Positions 32,585 through 41,604 of a stretch of DNA of 64,000 bases are shown here, piece after piece. Below the pieces are notes generated by a model, which made no database searches, was not told the origin of the DNA, and saw only the letters and a list, made by a program, of their open reading frames with translations. Origin of the DNA: [Actinomadura] parvosata subsp. kistnae (GTDB lineage: Bacteria > Actinomycetota > Actinomycetes > Streptosporangiales > Streptosporangiaceae); contig NZ_OOHJ01000027.1 of assembly GCF_900323885.1 (NCBI RefSeq), forward strand, positions 143,358 through 207,357, in the 5' to 3' direction. Every line of letters begins with the position of its first letter. Position 1 is the first letter of the stretch. Both the position numbers and the translations under genes were made by a program.

Positions 32585-33439
32585 TCACCCCGTCAGCGGT
32601 ATGTTGCCGCCGCCGCCCCAGAACAGGTACGACAGCAGCAGGTTGAGCAGCACGATCGTGACGATCGACTGGCGGATGGCCCGGCCCGCCGCCACCCCCA
32701 CGCCCACCGGCCCGCCCGTGGCGTGGAAACCGTGGAAGCAGTGGATCACGATGACCGCGAAGGCGAACACGGCCACCTTGGCGACGCTGAACACGATGTC
32801 GCTGACCGGCAGGTACAGGTAGAAGTAGTAGTCGTAGACGCCGGGCGCCAGCCCGAACAGCACGGTGCACATCAGCCGGGTGGCGAAGAAGCTGGCGAAC
32901 AACGCGATCAGGTAGATCGGCACCAGCGCCAGCAGCGCCGCCACCACCCGCGTGCAGATCAGGTAGGTGAAGGCGTTGATGCCCATCACCTCCAGCGCGT
33001 CGATCTCGTCGGAGATGCGCATCGCGCCCAGCTCCGCCGTGAACGACGAGCCGACCTGCGCCGCCAGCGCCGTCGCGGCGATGATCGGGGTGATCTCCCG
33101 CACGTTCGCGAAGCTGCCGACCAGCCCCATGAACGACTCCGCGCCGATCGCCTGCAACCCCTGGTAGCCCTGCAGGCCCACGGTCGCGCCCACGACGAAC
33201 GCCATCGTGAACACCACGAAGATCATGCCGCCGCCGATGACGGTCGCCCCGACGCCCACGACCACGTCGCTGACCTGCCGGACGACGACCTTGAAGTACT
33301 TCAGCCGGAGCACGACGTCGCGTACGGAATAGAACAGCACCCGCCACACGAACAGCGGCCAGTCGGCCAGCGCGGCGAACCGCTCGGCGGCGTCCCGCCC
33401 CCTGCGGGCGAGCCGGAGGCCGGCGGTCCGGGTGACCAT
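32585..33439 (-). CDS. ABC transporter permease YrbE4B (Mce-linked)
   Basis: A 284-residue MlaE/YrbE permease with several spans. The conserved block EREITP-like NVREITPIIAATALAAQVGSSFTAELGAMRISDEIDALEVMG is the MlaE signature (here split over about residues 115-157). It forms the inner-membrane permease of the Mce lipid importer with YrbE4A. Start ATG 33439 overlaps the yrbE4A stop by one base (TGATG). The required ATPase (MceG/Mkl) is not in this window. Confidence 0.93.
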   Translation of the reverse strand: MVTRTAGLRLARRGRDAAERFAALADWPLFVWRVLFYSVRDVVLRLKYFKVVVRQVSDVVVGVGATVIGGGMIFVVFTMAFVVGATVGLQGYQGLQAIGAESFMGLVGSFANVREITPIIAATALAAQVGSSFTAELGAMRISDEIDALEVMGINAFTYLICTRVVAALLALVPIYLIALFASFFATRLMCTVLFGLAPGVYDYYFYLYLPVSDIVFSVAKVAVFAFAVIVIHCFHGFHATGGPVGVGVAAGRAIRQSIVTIVLLNLLLSYLFWGGGGNIPLTG

Positions 33440-34230
33440 CAGAGCGACCTCGGCGGGTAGGCCAGGAAGTACACGGCCGAGATCACGTAGTTGAACGTGA
33501 ACACCAGCATGAACGTCACCACGGTCGCCTGGTTGACCGCCCGCCCCACCCCGACCGGGCTGGTCGCGCACGTCATGCCCTTCCAGCACGCCACGCCCGC
33601 CGCCACGAACCCGAAGATCCACGCCTTGAACAGCGTCACGTACAGGTCGGACGCCACGACCAGCGACAGCGCTCCGTCGAAGTACGCGCCCGGCGTGACG
33701 CCCTGCACGACCACGTTGAAGAAGTAGCCGCCCGCCGCGCCCGCCACGATGACCAGCGGGCACAGGCACACCGCGATCGTGCTGGCCGCCCACATGCGCG
33801 GCGTGACCAGGCGGTGGATCGGGTTGACCGACATGACCTCCATCGCGCTCAGCTCGTCGCGGATGTGCCGGGCGCCGATGTCGGAGGTCATCGCGCTGCC
33901 GCCGGCCCCGGCGATGAGCAGCGCGCTGGCCAGCGGCGCCACCTCACGGATGAGGCCGACGAAGACCGCGCTGCCGGTCGCGGAGCCGGCGCCCAGCTGC
34001 CTGGCCAGCTCGCCCACCTGCAAGGCCACGGTGGCGCCCAGCGGCAGGGCGACCAGCAGCACGGGGACGCTGGTGACGCGGGCCAGGAACCAGCACTGGT
34101 CGACGAACTCCCACCACCAGCGCCTGACGTCCCAGCTCCGGCGCAGGCCCTCCAGGACGATGACGAACAGGTCACCGACCTGGCCGAGAGCCGAGCCGGC
34201 CCGGCGTCCGACGTACCCGGACCAGGCCAT
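33439..34230 (-). CDS. ABC transporter permease YrbE4A (Mce-linked)
   Basis: A 263-residue MlaE-type permease, first gene of the mce operon. The signature block reads LIREVAPLASALLIAGAGGSAMTSDIGA followed by RDELSAMEVMSVNP. ATG 34230 is chosen because GGAGG (34236-34240 on the complementary strand) lies five bases upstream. A 150-base gap with an inverted repeat separates it from the end of pepP on the same strand. Confidence 0.93.
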   Translation of the reverse strand: MAWSGYVGRRAGSALGQVGDLFVIVLEGLRRSWDVRRWWWEFVDQCWFLARVTSVPVLLVALPLGATVALQVGELARQLGAGSATGSAVFVGLIREVAPLASALLIAGAGGSAMTSDIGARHIRDELSAMEVMSVNPIHRLVTPRMWAASTIAVCLCPLVIVAGAAGGYFFNVVVQGVTPGAYFDGALSLVVASDLYVTLFKAWIFGFVAAGVACWKGMTCATSPVGVGRAVNQATVVTFMLVFTFNYVISAVYFLAYPPRSL

Positions 34231-34260
34231 CACCACCTCCGCCGCCTACGGATCGCCCAC

Positions 34261-34284
34261 CCTACTGACGGGTTGTCCAGTAGG
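34261..34284. promoter_or_regulatory. Inverted repeat upstream of the mce operon
   Basis: CCTACTG (34261-34267) and CAGTAGG (34278-34284) are perfect arms around a ten-base spacer; counting one bulge the symmetry extends inward (AC...GT). It lies 31 bases before the yrbE4A start codon, a good position for an operator. Its size and symmetry suit a TetR-type repressor, but no regulator gene is adjacent. Confidence 0.45.
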
Positions 34285-34380
34285 CCATGGCTTGGCGGGA
34301 ATTTGCGCGAAAGGGATGAGGGCCGGGCCGCGCCTTGTCAGGCGGGTACGAAAAGTGACCGCCCCGTTACACCCGGCCGA

Positions 34381-35772
34381 TCACAGCAGGGCGCCCATCC
34401 ACGCCTCGATCTCGTCGGGGTGGCGGGGCAGCGCCGAGGACATCAGGCGGGCGCCGCCGGCGGTGACCACCAGGTCGTCCTCGATGCGGATGCCGATGCC
34501 GCGCAGCTCCTCCGGCAGCGTCAGGTCGTCCGGCTGCAGGTACAGGCCCGGCTCGACGGTCAGCACGTGCCCCTCCTCCAGGACGCCGTCCAGGTACATC
34601 TCGGCGCGCGACTTGGCGCAGTCGTGCACGTCGAGGCCGAGCATGTGGCCGCTGCTGCACAGCGTGTAGCGCCGGTACAGGCCGGTCTCCATCAGCTCGT
34701 CCGTGGACTGCGTGAACAGGCCCCAGTCGCGCAGCCCGTCGCAGATGACGCGCATGGCCGCGAGGTGGAAGTCGCGGAAGCGGGCGCCGGGGCGCAGGGT
34801 GGCGATGGCGGCCGACTGGGCCTCGTACACCAGCTCGTACGCCTGCCGCTGCACCGCGCTGAACCGGCCGGACATCGGGATGGTGCGGGTGACGTCGGCG
34901 GTGTAGAGCGTGTCGGCCTCGACGCCCGCGTCCATCAGCAGCAGGTCGCCGGCGTTCAGGGCGCCGTCGTTGCGGATCCAGTGCAGCACGCACGCGTGCG
35001 CGCCGGCGGCCACGATGCTGTCGTAGCCGACCGCGTTGCCCTCCAGCCTTGAGCGCAGCCCGAACACGCCCTCCAGGTACCGCTCGCCGCGCGGGTGCCC
35101 CAGCGCCTGCGGCAGCGCGCGCACGACGTCCTCGAAGCCGCGCGCGGTCGCGTCCACCGCGCCCTGCAGCTCGCCGATCTCCCACTCGTCCTTGACCAGC
35201 CGCATCTCCGACAGGAACGACTCCAGCTCGGCGTCACCGTCGCCCCTCGGCACCCGGGCGTCCACCGAGGCGTCCACGCCGCGCAGCACCCGGGCCGGGC
35301 CGTCGAGGCGCAGCTCGCGGATGTGGGCGCAGTCGATCTGGTACAGCTCGGCCGCCTCCGCCAGGTCGGGCCGCGGGCCGGCCCAGAACTCGCCGTAGCG
35401 GCGGTCGCGGTAGAACTCCTGACCCTCCTCGCGCGGGGCGCGCGGCCTGACGTACAGGACCGCCTCGCCGGACGGCTCGATCACCAGCACGTCGTCCGAC
35501 TCGCCCGCCCCCGTCAGGTACGAGTACGCGCTGTGCGGCCGGAACCGGTAGTCGCAGTCGTTGCTGCGCACCTTCAGCGTGCCCGCCGGGATCACCAGCC
35601 GCTCGCCGGGGAAGCGCTGCGCCAGCGCGGCCCGCCGCTTGGCCGCCCACGGCGCGATCGGCCGCGCGCCCACCTCGGCCGCGCCTTGCCGCCCCCAGCC
35701 GGTGCGCATGAAGGCGGCCAGCTCCTCGGTGACGGGCAGGTCGTGGCTTCCGGTGTTGAGCGGCTCGGTCAT
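34381..35772 (-). CDS. pepP: Xaa-Pro aminopeptidase (M24B)
   Basis: A 463-residue aminopeptidase P that removes an N-terminal residue preceding proline. An N-terminal creatinase-like domain with NDCDYRFRPHSAYSYLTG is followed by the pita-bread catalytic domain. The metal ligands are visible in LLMDAGVE, TADVTRTIP, SSGHMLGLDVHD, TVEPGLY and IRIEDD. ATG 35772 has GAGGA seven bases upstream; the longer frame to 35856 lacks support. It precedes the mce operon on the same strand but is probably independent. Confidence 0.93.
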   Translation of the reverse strand: MTEPLNTGSHDLPVTEELAAFMRTGWGRQGAAEVGARPIAPWAAKRRAALAQRFPGERLVIPAGTLKVRSNDCDYRFRPHSAYSYLTGAGESDDVLVIEPSGEAVLYVRPRAPREEGQEFYRDRRYGEFWAGPRPDLAEAAELYQIDCAHIRELRLDGPARVLRGVDASVDARVPRGDGDAELESFLSEMRLVKDEWEIGELQGAVDATARGFEDVVRALPQALGHPRGERYLEGVFGLRSRLEGNAVGYDSIVAAGAHACVLHWIRNDGALNAGDLLLMDAGVEADTLYTADVTRTIPMSGRFSAVQRQAYELVYEAQSAAIATLRPGARFRDFHLAAMRVICDGLRDWGLFTQSTDELMETGLYRRYTLCSSGHMLGLDVHDCAKSRAEMYLDGVLEEGHVLTVEPGLYLQPDDLTLPEELRGIGIRIEDDLVVTAGGARLMSSALPRHPDEIEAWMGALL

Positions 35773-35909
35773 CTGGCAGTCCTCGGGTGATATTTCGGTC
35801 GTGTACGGGATTTCGTACGCCAAGCAGCCTACGTGACCCATTGACTCCGTCCCCACCGGCTTGTTTGCCTGGAGGCAGGCTTGGCAGACTGAGGGCAGAG
35901 GTGGTGCAC

Positions 35910-36338
35910 ATGCTCATCGGGACGATCCTTCGTGCGAAAGGCAGTGGCGTGACGACGGTGGCACCCGGGGCCACCGTTCGAGAGCTGCTCGCCCAGCTCG
36001 CGGAGCACAACATCGGCGCCGTCGTCGTCTCCACCGACGGCCAGACCATCGAGGGGATCGTCTCCGAGCGCGACGTCGTGCGCCGCCTGCACGACCGCGG
36101 CGCCGCGATCCTCGACGCCCCGGTCTCGTCGATCATGACGACCGAGGTCACCACGGTCGGCCCGGGCGAGAACGTCGACTCGCTGCGCCGCACGATGACC
36201 ACGCAGCGCTTCCGCCACATGCCCGTGGTCGAGGGCGGCCTGCTCGTCGGCATCGTGAGCATCGGCGACGTGGTCAAGAGCGCGATCGAGGAGCTGGAGA
36301 CGGAGAAGGCGTCGCTCGTCGACTATCTCCACCGTTGA
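35910..36338 (+). CDS. CBS-domain pair protein
   Basis: A 142-residue protein made of two CBS motifs and little else. The first covers about 10-70 (VTTVAPGATVRELLAQLAEHNIGAVVV...GIVSERDVVRRL) and the second about 75-135 (TTVGPGENVDSLRRTM...HMPVVEGGLLVGIVSIGDVVK). Such stand-alone pairs bind adenine nucleotides and sense energy status. ATG 35910 has AGAGGTGG just upstream. It is divergent from pepP and followed at 36361 by an unrelated membrane protein. Confidence 0.88.
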   Translation: MLIGTILRAKGSGVTTVAPGATVRELLAQLAEHNIGAVVVSTDGQTIEGIVSERDVVRRLHDRGAAILDAPVSSIMTTEVTTVGPGENVDSLRRTMTTQRFRHMPVVEGGLLVGIVSIGDVVKSAIEELETEKASLVDYLHR

Positions 36339-36360
36339 CAGGGATGGCACGCTTGGGTCC

Positions 36361-36996
36361 GTGATGTACGGGCCCCCGCCACCCCCTGACCAGTCCCGGT
36401 ACCCGGATTACCCGCGGGCGACCAGCAGTCCGCCGATCATCGTGCTCGTCTCAGGGCTGGCGGCGCTGCTGGGCTTCCTGCTGGGCGTGCTCGTCGGGTT
36501 CGGGGCGGGCACGACGGGCGAGGAGGAGCCCGACGAGCCCAAGGTGACGGTGACGGTCGAGGACACGCTGCCGGAGGAGTCCGCCCCGGCCGGGACCACG
36601 CCGCCCCAGGACACGCAGCCGCCCGCACAGACCCAGCCACCCGCACAGACCCAACCGCCCGCCCAGACCCAGCCACCGGCTCAGACGCAGCCACCCGCTC
36701 AAACCCAGCCCGGGCAGGTCACCACCCCTCCGGCCGGTGACGGAGGCGCCACCGGCCCCGCCGTCGAGCTCTCCTCGCTCCTGCGCACGCTCGTCGTCGG
36801 CACCGACATCCAGCCCGGCACGTACCGCACGACCGGCCCCATGTCCGGCTTCCCGATGTGCTACTGGGCCAGGCTGCGCACCACGACCGGCGACGCGATC
36901 GCCACCGGCATGCCGAACGGCCCGGCCACCGTCACGATCCTGGCCACGGACAAGGCGTTCCAGACGGGCGGCTGCGTGGAGTGGACCAAGGTCTGA
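36361..36996 (+). CDS. Membrane-anchored protein with PPAQTQ repeats
   Basis: A 211-residue protein starting at GTG 36361 or ATG 36364. A Pro/Tyr-rich cytoplasmic tail is followed by one span (PIIVLVSGLAALLGFLLGVLVGFGAG), an acidic stretch, then at least five exact or near-exact copies of PPAQTQ (about residues 86-115). The C-terminal 75 residues form a small domain with DIQPGTYRTTGP and two Cys (MCYWARL, GGCVEWTKV), a pattern common in secreted actinomycete proteins of unknown function. The repeat looks like a wall-spanning stalk. Confidence 0.75.
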   Translation: MMYGPPPPPDQSRYPDYPRATSSPPIIVLVSGLAALLGFLLGVLVGFGAGTTGEEEPDEPKVTVTVEDTLPEESAPAGTTPPQDTQPPAQTQPPAQTQPPAQTQPPAQTQPPAQTQPGQVTTPPAGDGGATGPAVELSSLLRTLVVGTDIQPGTYRTTGPMSGFPMCYWARLRTTTGDAIATGMPNGPATVTILATDKAFQTGGCVEWTKV

Positions 36997-37066
36997 CGCC
37001 CCTTCTTGACCGAAGCGCTGGACAATCCGGCAAGAACGCGCAATTCTGTCGGGCGACAGAGAGGAG

Positions 37067-37082
37067 GCACGCCCGGGCGTGC
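37067..37082. terminator. Perfect 16-base palindrome upstream of the GH114 gene
   Basis: GCACGCCCGGGCGTGC is fully self-complementary and follows TCTGTCGGGCGACAGA (37045-37060), another self-complementary stretch. In the 214-base gap between two same-strand genes they could be a terminator pair or an operator; sequence alone does not decide. Confidence 0.35.
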
Positions 37083-37210
37083 TGGCGTGTCGACCCTGCG
37101 CTCTATGGGCCACGCCACTCCGGCGTCCCTGGCCAGGACGCGCGACGGAGAGTGCGGAACAGCACGCGTGAGCCACCGATCCGAACCCTTTTCGTTCGCG
37201 AGGAGTGTCC

Positions 37211-38062
37211 ATGCGTCTTCCCGTTCTCATCGCCGCCCTGGTCGTCACCGCCGCTCTCACCACTGGCCTCACCACTGGCCCCGCCGAGGCCGCGAAGCTG
37301 CCCGACCCGGTCCCCTGCGCCGGCTGCTGGAAGCCCGCGCTCAACACGAGCTGGGAGTGGCGGCTGTCCTCCCTGCCCGCCAAGCCGTTCCTCGACGTGC
37401 AGATGTACGACATCGACGGCTTCGCCGCCAAGAGCGGCGCGATCGTCAAGGAGCTCAAGGCCGCCAAGCCCGGCCGTAAGGTCGTCTGCTACATCAGCGC
37501 CGGCACCCACGAGGACTGGCGCCCCGACGCAGGCCGCTTCCCCGCGAGCGTCATCGGCAAGCCGCTGGAGGAGTGGGAGGGCGAGCGCTGGCTCGACATC
37601 CGCCAGTACGGCGGCACCCTCGGCGAGATCATGAAGGCCCGGCTCGACATGTGCAAGGCCGCCGGGTTCGACGCCGTGGAGCCCGACAACGTCGACGCCT
37701 ACACCAACGACAGCGGCTTCCCGCTCACCGCCGCCGACCAGCTCGCCTACAACGCCTGGTTCGCCAACGAGGCCCACAAGCGGGGGCTGGCCGTCGGGCT
37801 CAAGAACGACGTCGCCCAGATCCCGAAGCTGCTGCCGTACTACGACTTCGCCGTCAACGAGCAGTGCTGGCAGTACTCCGAGTGCACCACCGCCCAGAAC
37901 GGCACGTACGGCTACGACCAGTTCGTCAAGGCCGGCAAGGCCGTCTTCCAGGTCGAGTACGAGCTGAAGACCTCCCAGTTCTGCGCCAAGTCCAACGCCC
38001 AGAACTTCAACTCGCTGAAGAAGACCTACGACCTGGACGGCACCCGCACCGCCTGCCGTTAG
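37211..38062 (+). CDS. Secreted GH114-family glycoside hydrolase
   Basis: A 283-residue secreted protein. The signal peptide runs to about residue 28 (TTGPAEA-AK). The mature domain shows the GH114 pattern of endo-alpha-1,4-polygalactosaminidase: PFLDVQMYDIDGF, KVVCYISAGTHEDWR, AAGFDAVEPDNVDAY and, with conserved Cys, NEQCWQYSEC. The glutamate and aspartates in EPDNVDAY are likely catalytic or structural. ATG 37211 has GAGGAG seven bases upstream. The predicted target is alpha-1,4-galactosamine polymer of microbial exopolysaccharide; activity is inferred from family only. Confidence 0.85.
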   Translation: MRLPVLIAALVVTAALTTGLTTGPAEAAKLPDPVPCAGCWKPALNTSWEWRLSSLPAKPFLDVQMYDIDGFAAKSGAIVKELKAAKPGRKVVCYISAGTHEDWRPDAGRFPASVIGKPLEEWEGERWLDIRQYGGTLGEIMKARLDMCKAAGFDAVEPDNVDAYTNDSGFPLTAADQLAYNAWFANEAHKRGLAVGLKNDVAQIPKLLPYYDFAVNEQCWQYSECTTAQNGTYGYDQFVKAGKAVFQVEYELKTSQFCAKSNAQNFNSLKKTYDLDGTRTACR

Positions 38063-38123
38063 AGGCGTTTGCGCCGGTAGGGCGAGCGTAGGAGGATGCG
38101 CTCAGCCCACCAAGGAGGAAGAC

Positions 38124-38897
38124 ATGTCGGTGTTGCAGAGCTTCGTGGACAGCGTGCGCGGCGGCGGGATCGAAGTGATCGACCTCACCGCGCCCCTCTC
38201 GCAGGAGACGCCGATCCTCCAGCTGCCCGAGCCGTTCGGCAACACGATCCCGTTCCGGCTGGAGGAGATCAGCCGCTACGACGACCGCGGCCCGGCCTGG
38301 TACTGGAACGACATCCACACCGGCGAGCACACCGGCACCCACTTCGACGCCCCCGTCCACTGGGTCACCGCCCGCGACGGCCAGGACGTCTCCCAGGTGC
38401 CCGCGCGCAGCCTCATCGCCCCCGCCGTGGTGCTCGACTTCGCGGCGGAGGCGTCGAAGGACCCCGACTTCCTCCTTCAGATCGACCACGTCAAGGAGTG
38501 GGAGCGGGCCAACGGCCCGCTCCCCGACGGCGGCTGGCTGCTCTACCGCACCGGCTGGGACACCCGCTCCGGCGACCAGGCCGCCTTCCTGAACGCCGAC
38601 GCGAGCGGCCCCCACACGCCCGGCATCTCCGTGGAGTGCGCCCGGTGGCTGGCCGCCGAGACCCCCATCCTCGGCATCGGCGTCGAGACCGTCGGCACCG
38701 ACGCCGGCGCCGCCCACTCCTTCGACCCGCCCTTCCCCTGCCACTCCTTCCTGCTGGGCGCCGGCAAGTACGGCCTGACCCAGCTGCGCAACCTCGACCG
38801 CCTGCCGGTGACCGGCGCCGTCGTGGTCGCCCCGCCGCTGCCCATCGTCGGCGGCTCCGGCAGCCCCGTGCGGGTGCTCGCCCTGGTGGAGCGTTGA
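38124..38897 (+). CDS. Cyclase-family metal-dependent hydrolase (kynurenine formamidase/isatin hydrolase-like)
   Basis: A 257-residue member of the cyclase superfamily (COG1878). The hallmark HTGTHFDAPVHW at about residues 69-80 provides the metal-binding His and Asp, and further conserved residues are in TPGISVE and GVETVGTDAG. Members hydrolyse formylkynurenine, isatin or related lactams and lactones. AGGAGGA lies six bases before ATG 38124. Its stop overlaps the TTG start of the ThDP-enzyme gene, so the two proteins are made together and probably act in one pathway. Confidence 0.85.
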   Translation: MSVLQSFVDSVRGGGIEVIDLTAPLSQETPILQLPEPFGNTIPFRLEEISRYDDRGPAWYWNDIHTGEHTGTHFDAPVHWVTARDGQDVSQVPARSLIAPAVVLDFAAEASKDPDFLLQIDHVKEWERANGPLPDGGWLLYRTGWDTRSGDQAAFLNADASGPHTPGISVECARWLAAETPILGIGVETVGTDAGAAHSFDPPFPCHSFLLGAGKYGLTQLRNLDRLPVTGAVVVAPPLPIVGGSGSPVRVLALVER

Positions 38898-40552
38898 TCG
38901 TCGCCGAGGCCGTCGGCCGGGCCCTGGCCGCGTGCGGCGCCGGCACCGTCTTCGGGGTGGTCGGCAGCGGCAACTTCCACGTCACCAACGCCCTCGTCGC
39001 GAGCGGGTCGCCCTTCGTCGCCGCCCGCCACGAGGGCGGCGCCGCCACCATGGCCGACGCCTACGCCCGGATGAGCGGCCGGGCCGGCGTGGTGACCGTG
39101 CACCAGGGGCCCGGGCTCACCAACGCCATGACCGGGCTCACGGAGGCGGCCAAGAGCCGCACGCCGCTGATCGTGCTCGCCGGTGAGGCCACCGAGGCCC
39201 AGTCCAACTTCCACATCGACCAGGCCGGCCTGGCCACCGCCGTGGGAGCGGCGGCGCTGCGGGTCACCTCGGCGCGGGCGGCGGTCGAGCAGGTGGTCGA
39301 GGCGTACCGGGTGGCGGTGGAGGAGCGGCGCACGGTGCTGCTCAACCTGCCGCTCGGCGTCCAGTCCGCCGCCTACGACGGGCCGCAGGACGTGCCCGCG
39401 CTCGTCGCCCGCCTGCTGGCGGCCGGGCCGCCGTCCGGGTTCCCCGCCGCGAAGGAGCCGGCCGGGTCCGAGGTGGGGGCGCTGGTGCAGGCGCTGGAGG
39501 CGGCCCGGCGGCCCGTGTTCATCGCCGGGCGCGGCGCCCGGCACGCCCGCCGCGAGCTGGAGGAGCTGGCCGAGCGGACGGGCGCGCTGCTGGCGACGTC
39601 CGCGGTGGCCAAGGGGCTCTTCCGCGGCAGCCCGTGGGATCTCGACGTGTCGGGCGGGTTCGCCACGCCGCTGGCCGCCGAGCTGATCCGCGCGGCCGAC
39701 CTGGTCGTCGCCTGGGGCTGCGCGCTCAACATGTGGACCACCCGCCATGGCTCCCTCATCTCGCCCGGCGCCAGGGCGGCGAAGGTGGATCTCGACGCGG
39801 CGGCGCTCAAGACGCACGTCCCCGCCGACGTGGGCGTGGTGGGCGACGTGGCCGAGGTCGCCCGCAAGGTGGCCGCCCAGGTCGCGGCAGGGCCCGGTTA
39901 CCGGACGCCCGCGCTGGCCGGGCGCATCCGGGCCGAGGGGCGCTGGCAGGCCGTCCCGTACGAGGACGAGAGCGGCGGCGGCCGGATCGACCCGCGGACG
40001 CTCACGATCGGCCTGGACGCGCTGCTGCCCGCCGAGCGGATCGTCTCCGTCGACTCCGGAAATTTCATGGGATATCCGTCGATGCTGCTGGACGTCCCCG
40101 ACGAGGGCGGGTTCTGCTTCACGCAGGCGTTCCAGTCGGTCGGGCTGGGCCTGGCGACCGCGATCGGCGCCGCCGTCGCCCGCCCCGACCGGCTCCCGGT
40201 GGCCGCGCTCGGCGACGGCGGCGCGCTCATGGGCCTGGCCGAGCTGGAGACCGTGGTCCGGCTCGGGCTGCCGATGGTGATCGTCGTGTACGACGACGAG
40301 GCGTACGGGGCCGAAGTGCACCACTTCGGCCCGCACGGCCACCCCCTGGACACCGTCACGTTCCCGCCCGCCGACCTGGCGGCCATCGCCCGCGGCCACG
40401 GCCTGGCCGCCGTGACCGTCACCCGGGCGGAGGACCTGGCGGGCGTCGCCGAATGGCTGAACGGCCCGCGCGACCGCCCGCTGCTGGTGCACGCCAAGGT
40501 GACGGGCGAACGCGGCTCCTGGTGGCTGGAGGAGGCGTTCAAGGGCCACTGA
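38894..40552 (+). CDS. Thiamine diphosphate-dependent enzyme (acetolactate synthase/decarboxylase-like)
   Basis: A 552-residue three-domain ThDP enzyme. The N-terminal PYR domain has the cofactor-activating glutamate in ARHEGGAATMADAYAR; the middle domain has PVFIAGRGARHAR; the C-terminal PP domain has the ThDP motif starting GDGGALMGL and ending VVYDDEAYG. Related enzymes are acetolactate synthase, benzoylformate decarboxylase and sulfoacetaldehyde acetyltransferase. The only plausible start is TTG 38894, overlapping the cyclase stop. No small regulatory subunit follows, which argues against acetolactate synthase proper. Confidence 0.87.
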   Translation: MIVAEAVGRALAACGAGTVFGVVGSGNFHVTNALVASGSPFVAARHEGGAATMADAYARMSGRAGVVTVHQGPGLTNAMTGLTEAAKSRTPLIVLAGEATEAQSNFHIDQAGLATAVGAAALRVTSARAAVEQVVEAYRVAVEERRTVLLNLPLGVQSAAYDGPQDVPALVARLLAAGPPSGFPAAKEPAGSEVGALVQALEAARRPVFIAGRGARHARRELEELAERTGALLATSAVAKGLFRGSPWDLDVSGGFATPLAAELIRAADLVVAWGCALNMWTTRHGSLISPGARAAKVDLDAAALKTHVPADVGVVGDVAEVARKVAAQVAAGPGYRTPALAGRIRAEGRWQAVPYEDESGGGRIDPRTLTIGLDALLPAERIVSVDSGNFMGYPSMLLDVPDEGGFCFTQAFQSVGLGLATAIGAAVARPDRLPVAALGDGGALMGLAELETVVRLGLPMVIVVYDDEAYGAEVHHFGPHGHPLDTVTFPPADLAAIARGHGLAAVTVTRAEDLAGVAEWLNGPRDRPLLVHAKVTGERGSWWLEEAFKGH

Positions 40553-40579
40553 CCGTGCTCTCCGGCACGTCGGAGCGCG

Positions 40580-40954
40580 TCAGAGCTTGCGGAAGGTGCG
40601 GGCCTCCTCGGCCGCCTCCAGCACGTCGGCCAGCGGAACGCCCGCGCCCGCCGCCACCGCCGCCGCGATCGCCCCCTCCACGAACGGCACGTCCGCCACC
40701 ACCACCCGCCCGTCCTCCTCCAGCAGCCGGGCCGTCAGCACCGAGCTGCCGAGATCAGGGATGATCACCACCCCGGCTCCCCGGTCGACGCCGCGCACGG
40801 CCGCCTCGATGAGGTCCACGCTCGTGCCCAGCCCGCCGTCCTCGGTGCCCCCGGCCGCCGCCACCGGCGCGTTCTCGCCCGCGATGCCGCGCGCCAGCGC
40901 CGCCGCCTCGATCGCCAGCCCGGCGCTGTGCGAGACCAGCACGACACCCACCAT
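40580..40954 (-). CDS. dhaM: Dihydroxyacetone kinase phosphotransfer subunit DhaM
   Basis: A 124-residue EIIA-Man-like protein that hands phosphate from PTS HPr to DhaL-bound ADP. The active-site histidine is in VSHSAG near residue 9, and GTSVDLIEAAV and VIIPDLGSSV are typical. Only the first DhaM domain is present; there is no HPr or EI extension. ATG 40954 fits family length; an alternative ATG at 40990 overlaps the dhaL stop (ATGA) and would add 12 Gly/Thr-rich residues. It is the last gene of dhaKLM. Confidence 0.88.
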   Translation of the reverse strand: MVGVVLVSHSAGLAIEAAALARGIAGENAPVAAAGGTEDGGLGTSVDLIEAAVRGVDRGAGVVIIPDLGSSVLTARLLEEDGRVVVADVPFVEGAIAAAVAAGAGVPLADVLEAAEEARTFRKL

Positions 40955-40986
40955 CGCCGTCCCACCACCTCCCGTGGTCGCGGCCG

Positions 40987-41603
<617 letters not shown>

Positions 41604-41604
<1 letters not shown>

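Noticed and set aside
38894..40552. Acetolactate synthase large subunit (ilvB)
   Set aside because: Sequence is ALS-like but there is no ilvN or ilvC neighbour, and the overlap with a cyclase gene points to a catabolic ThDP enzyme.
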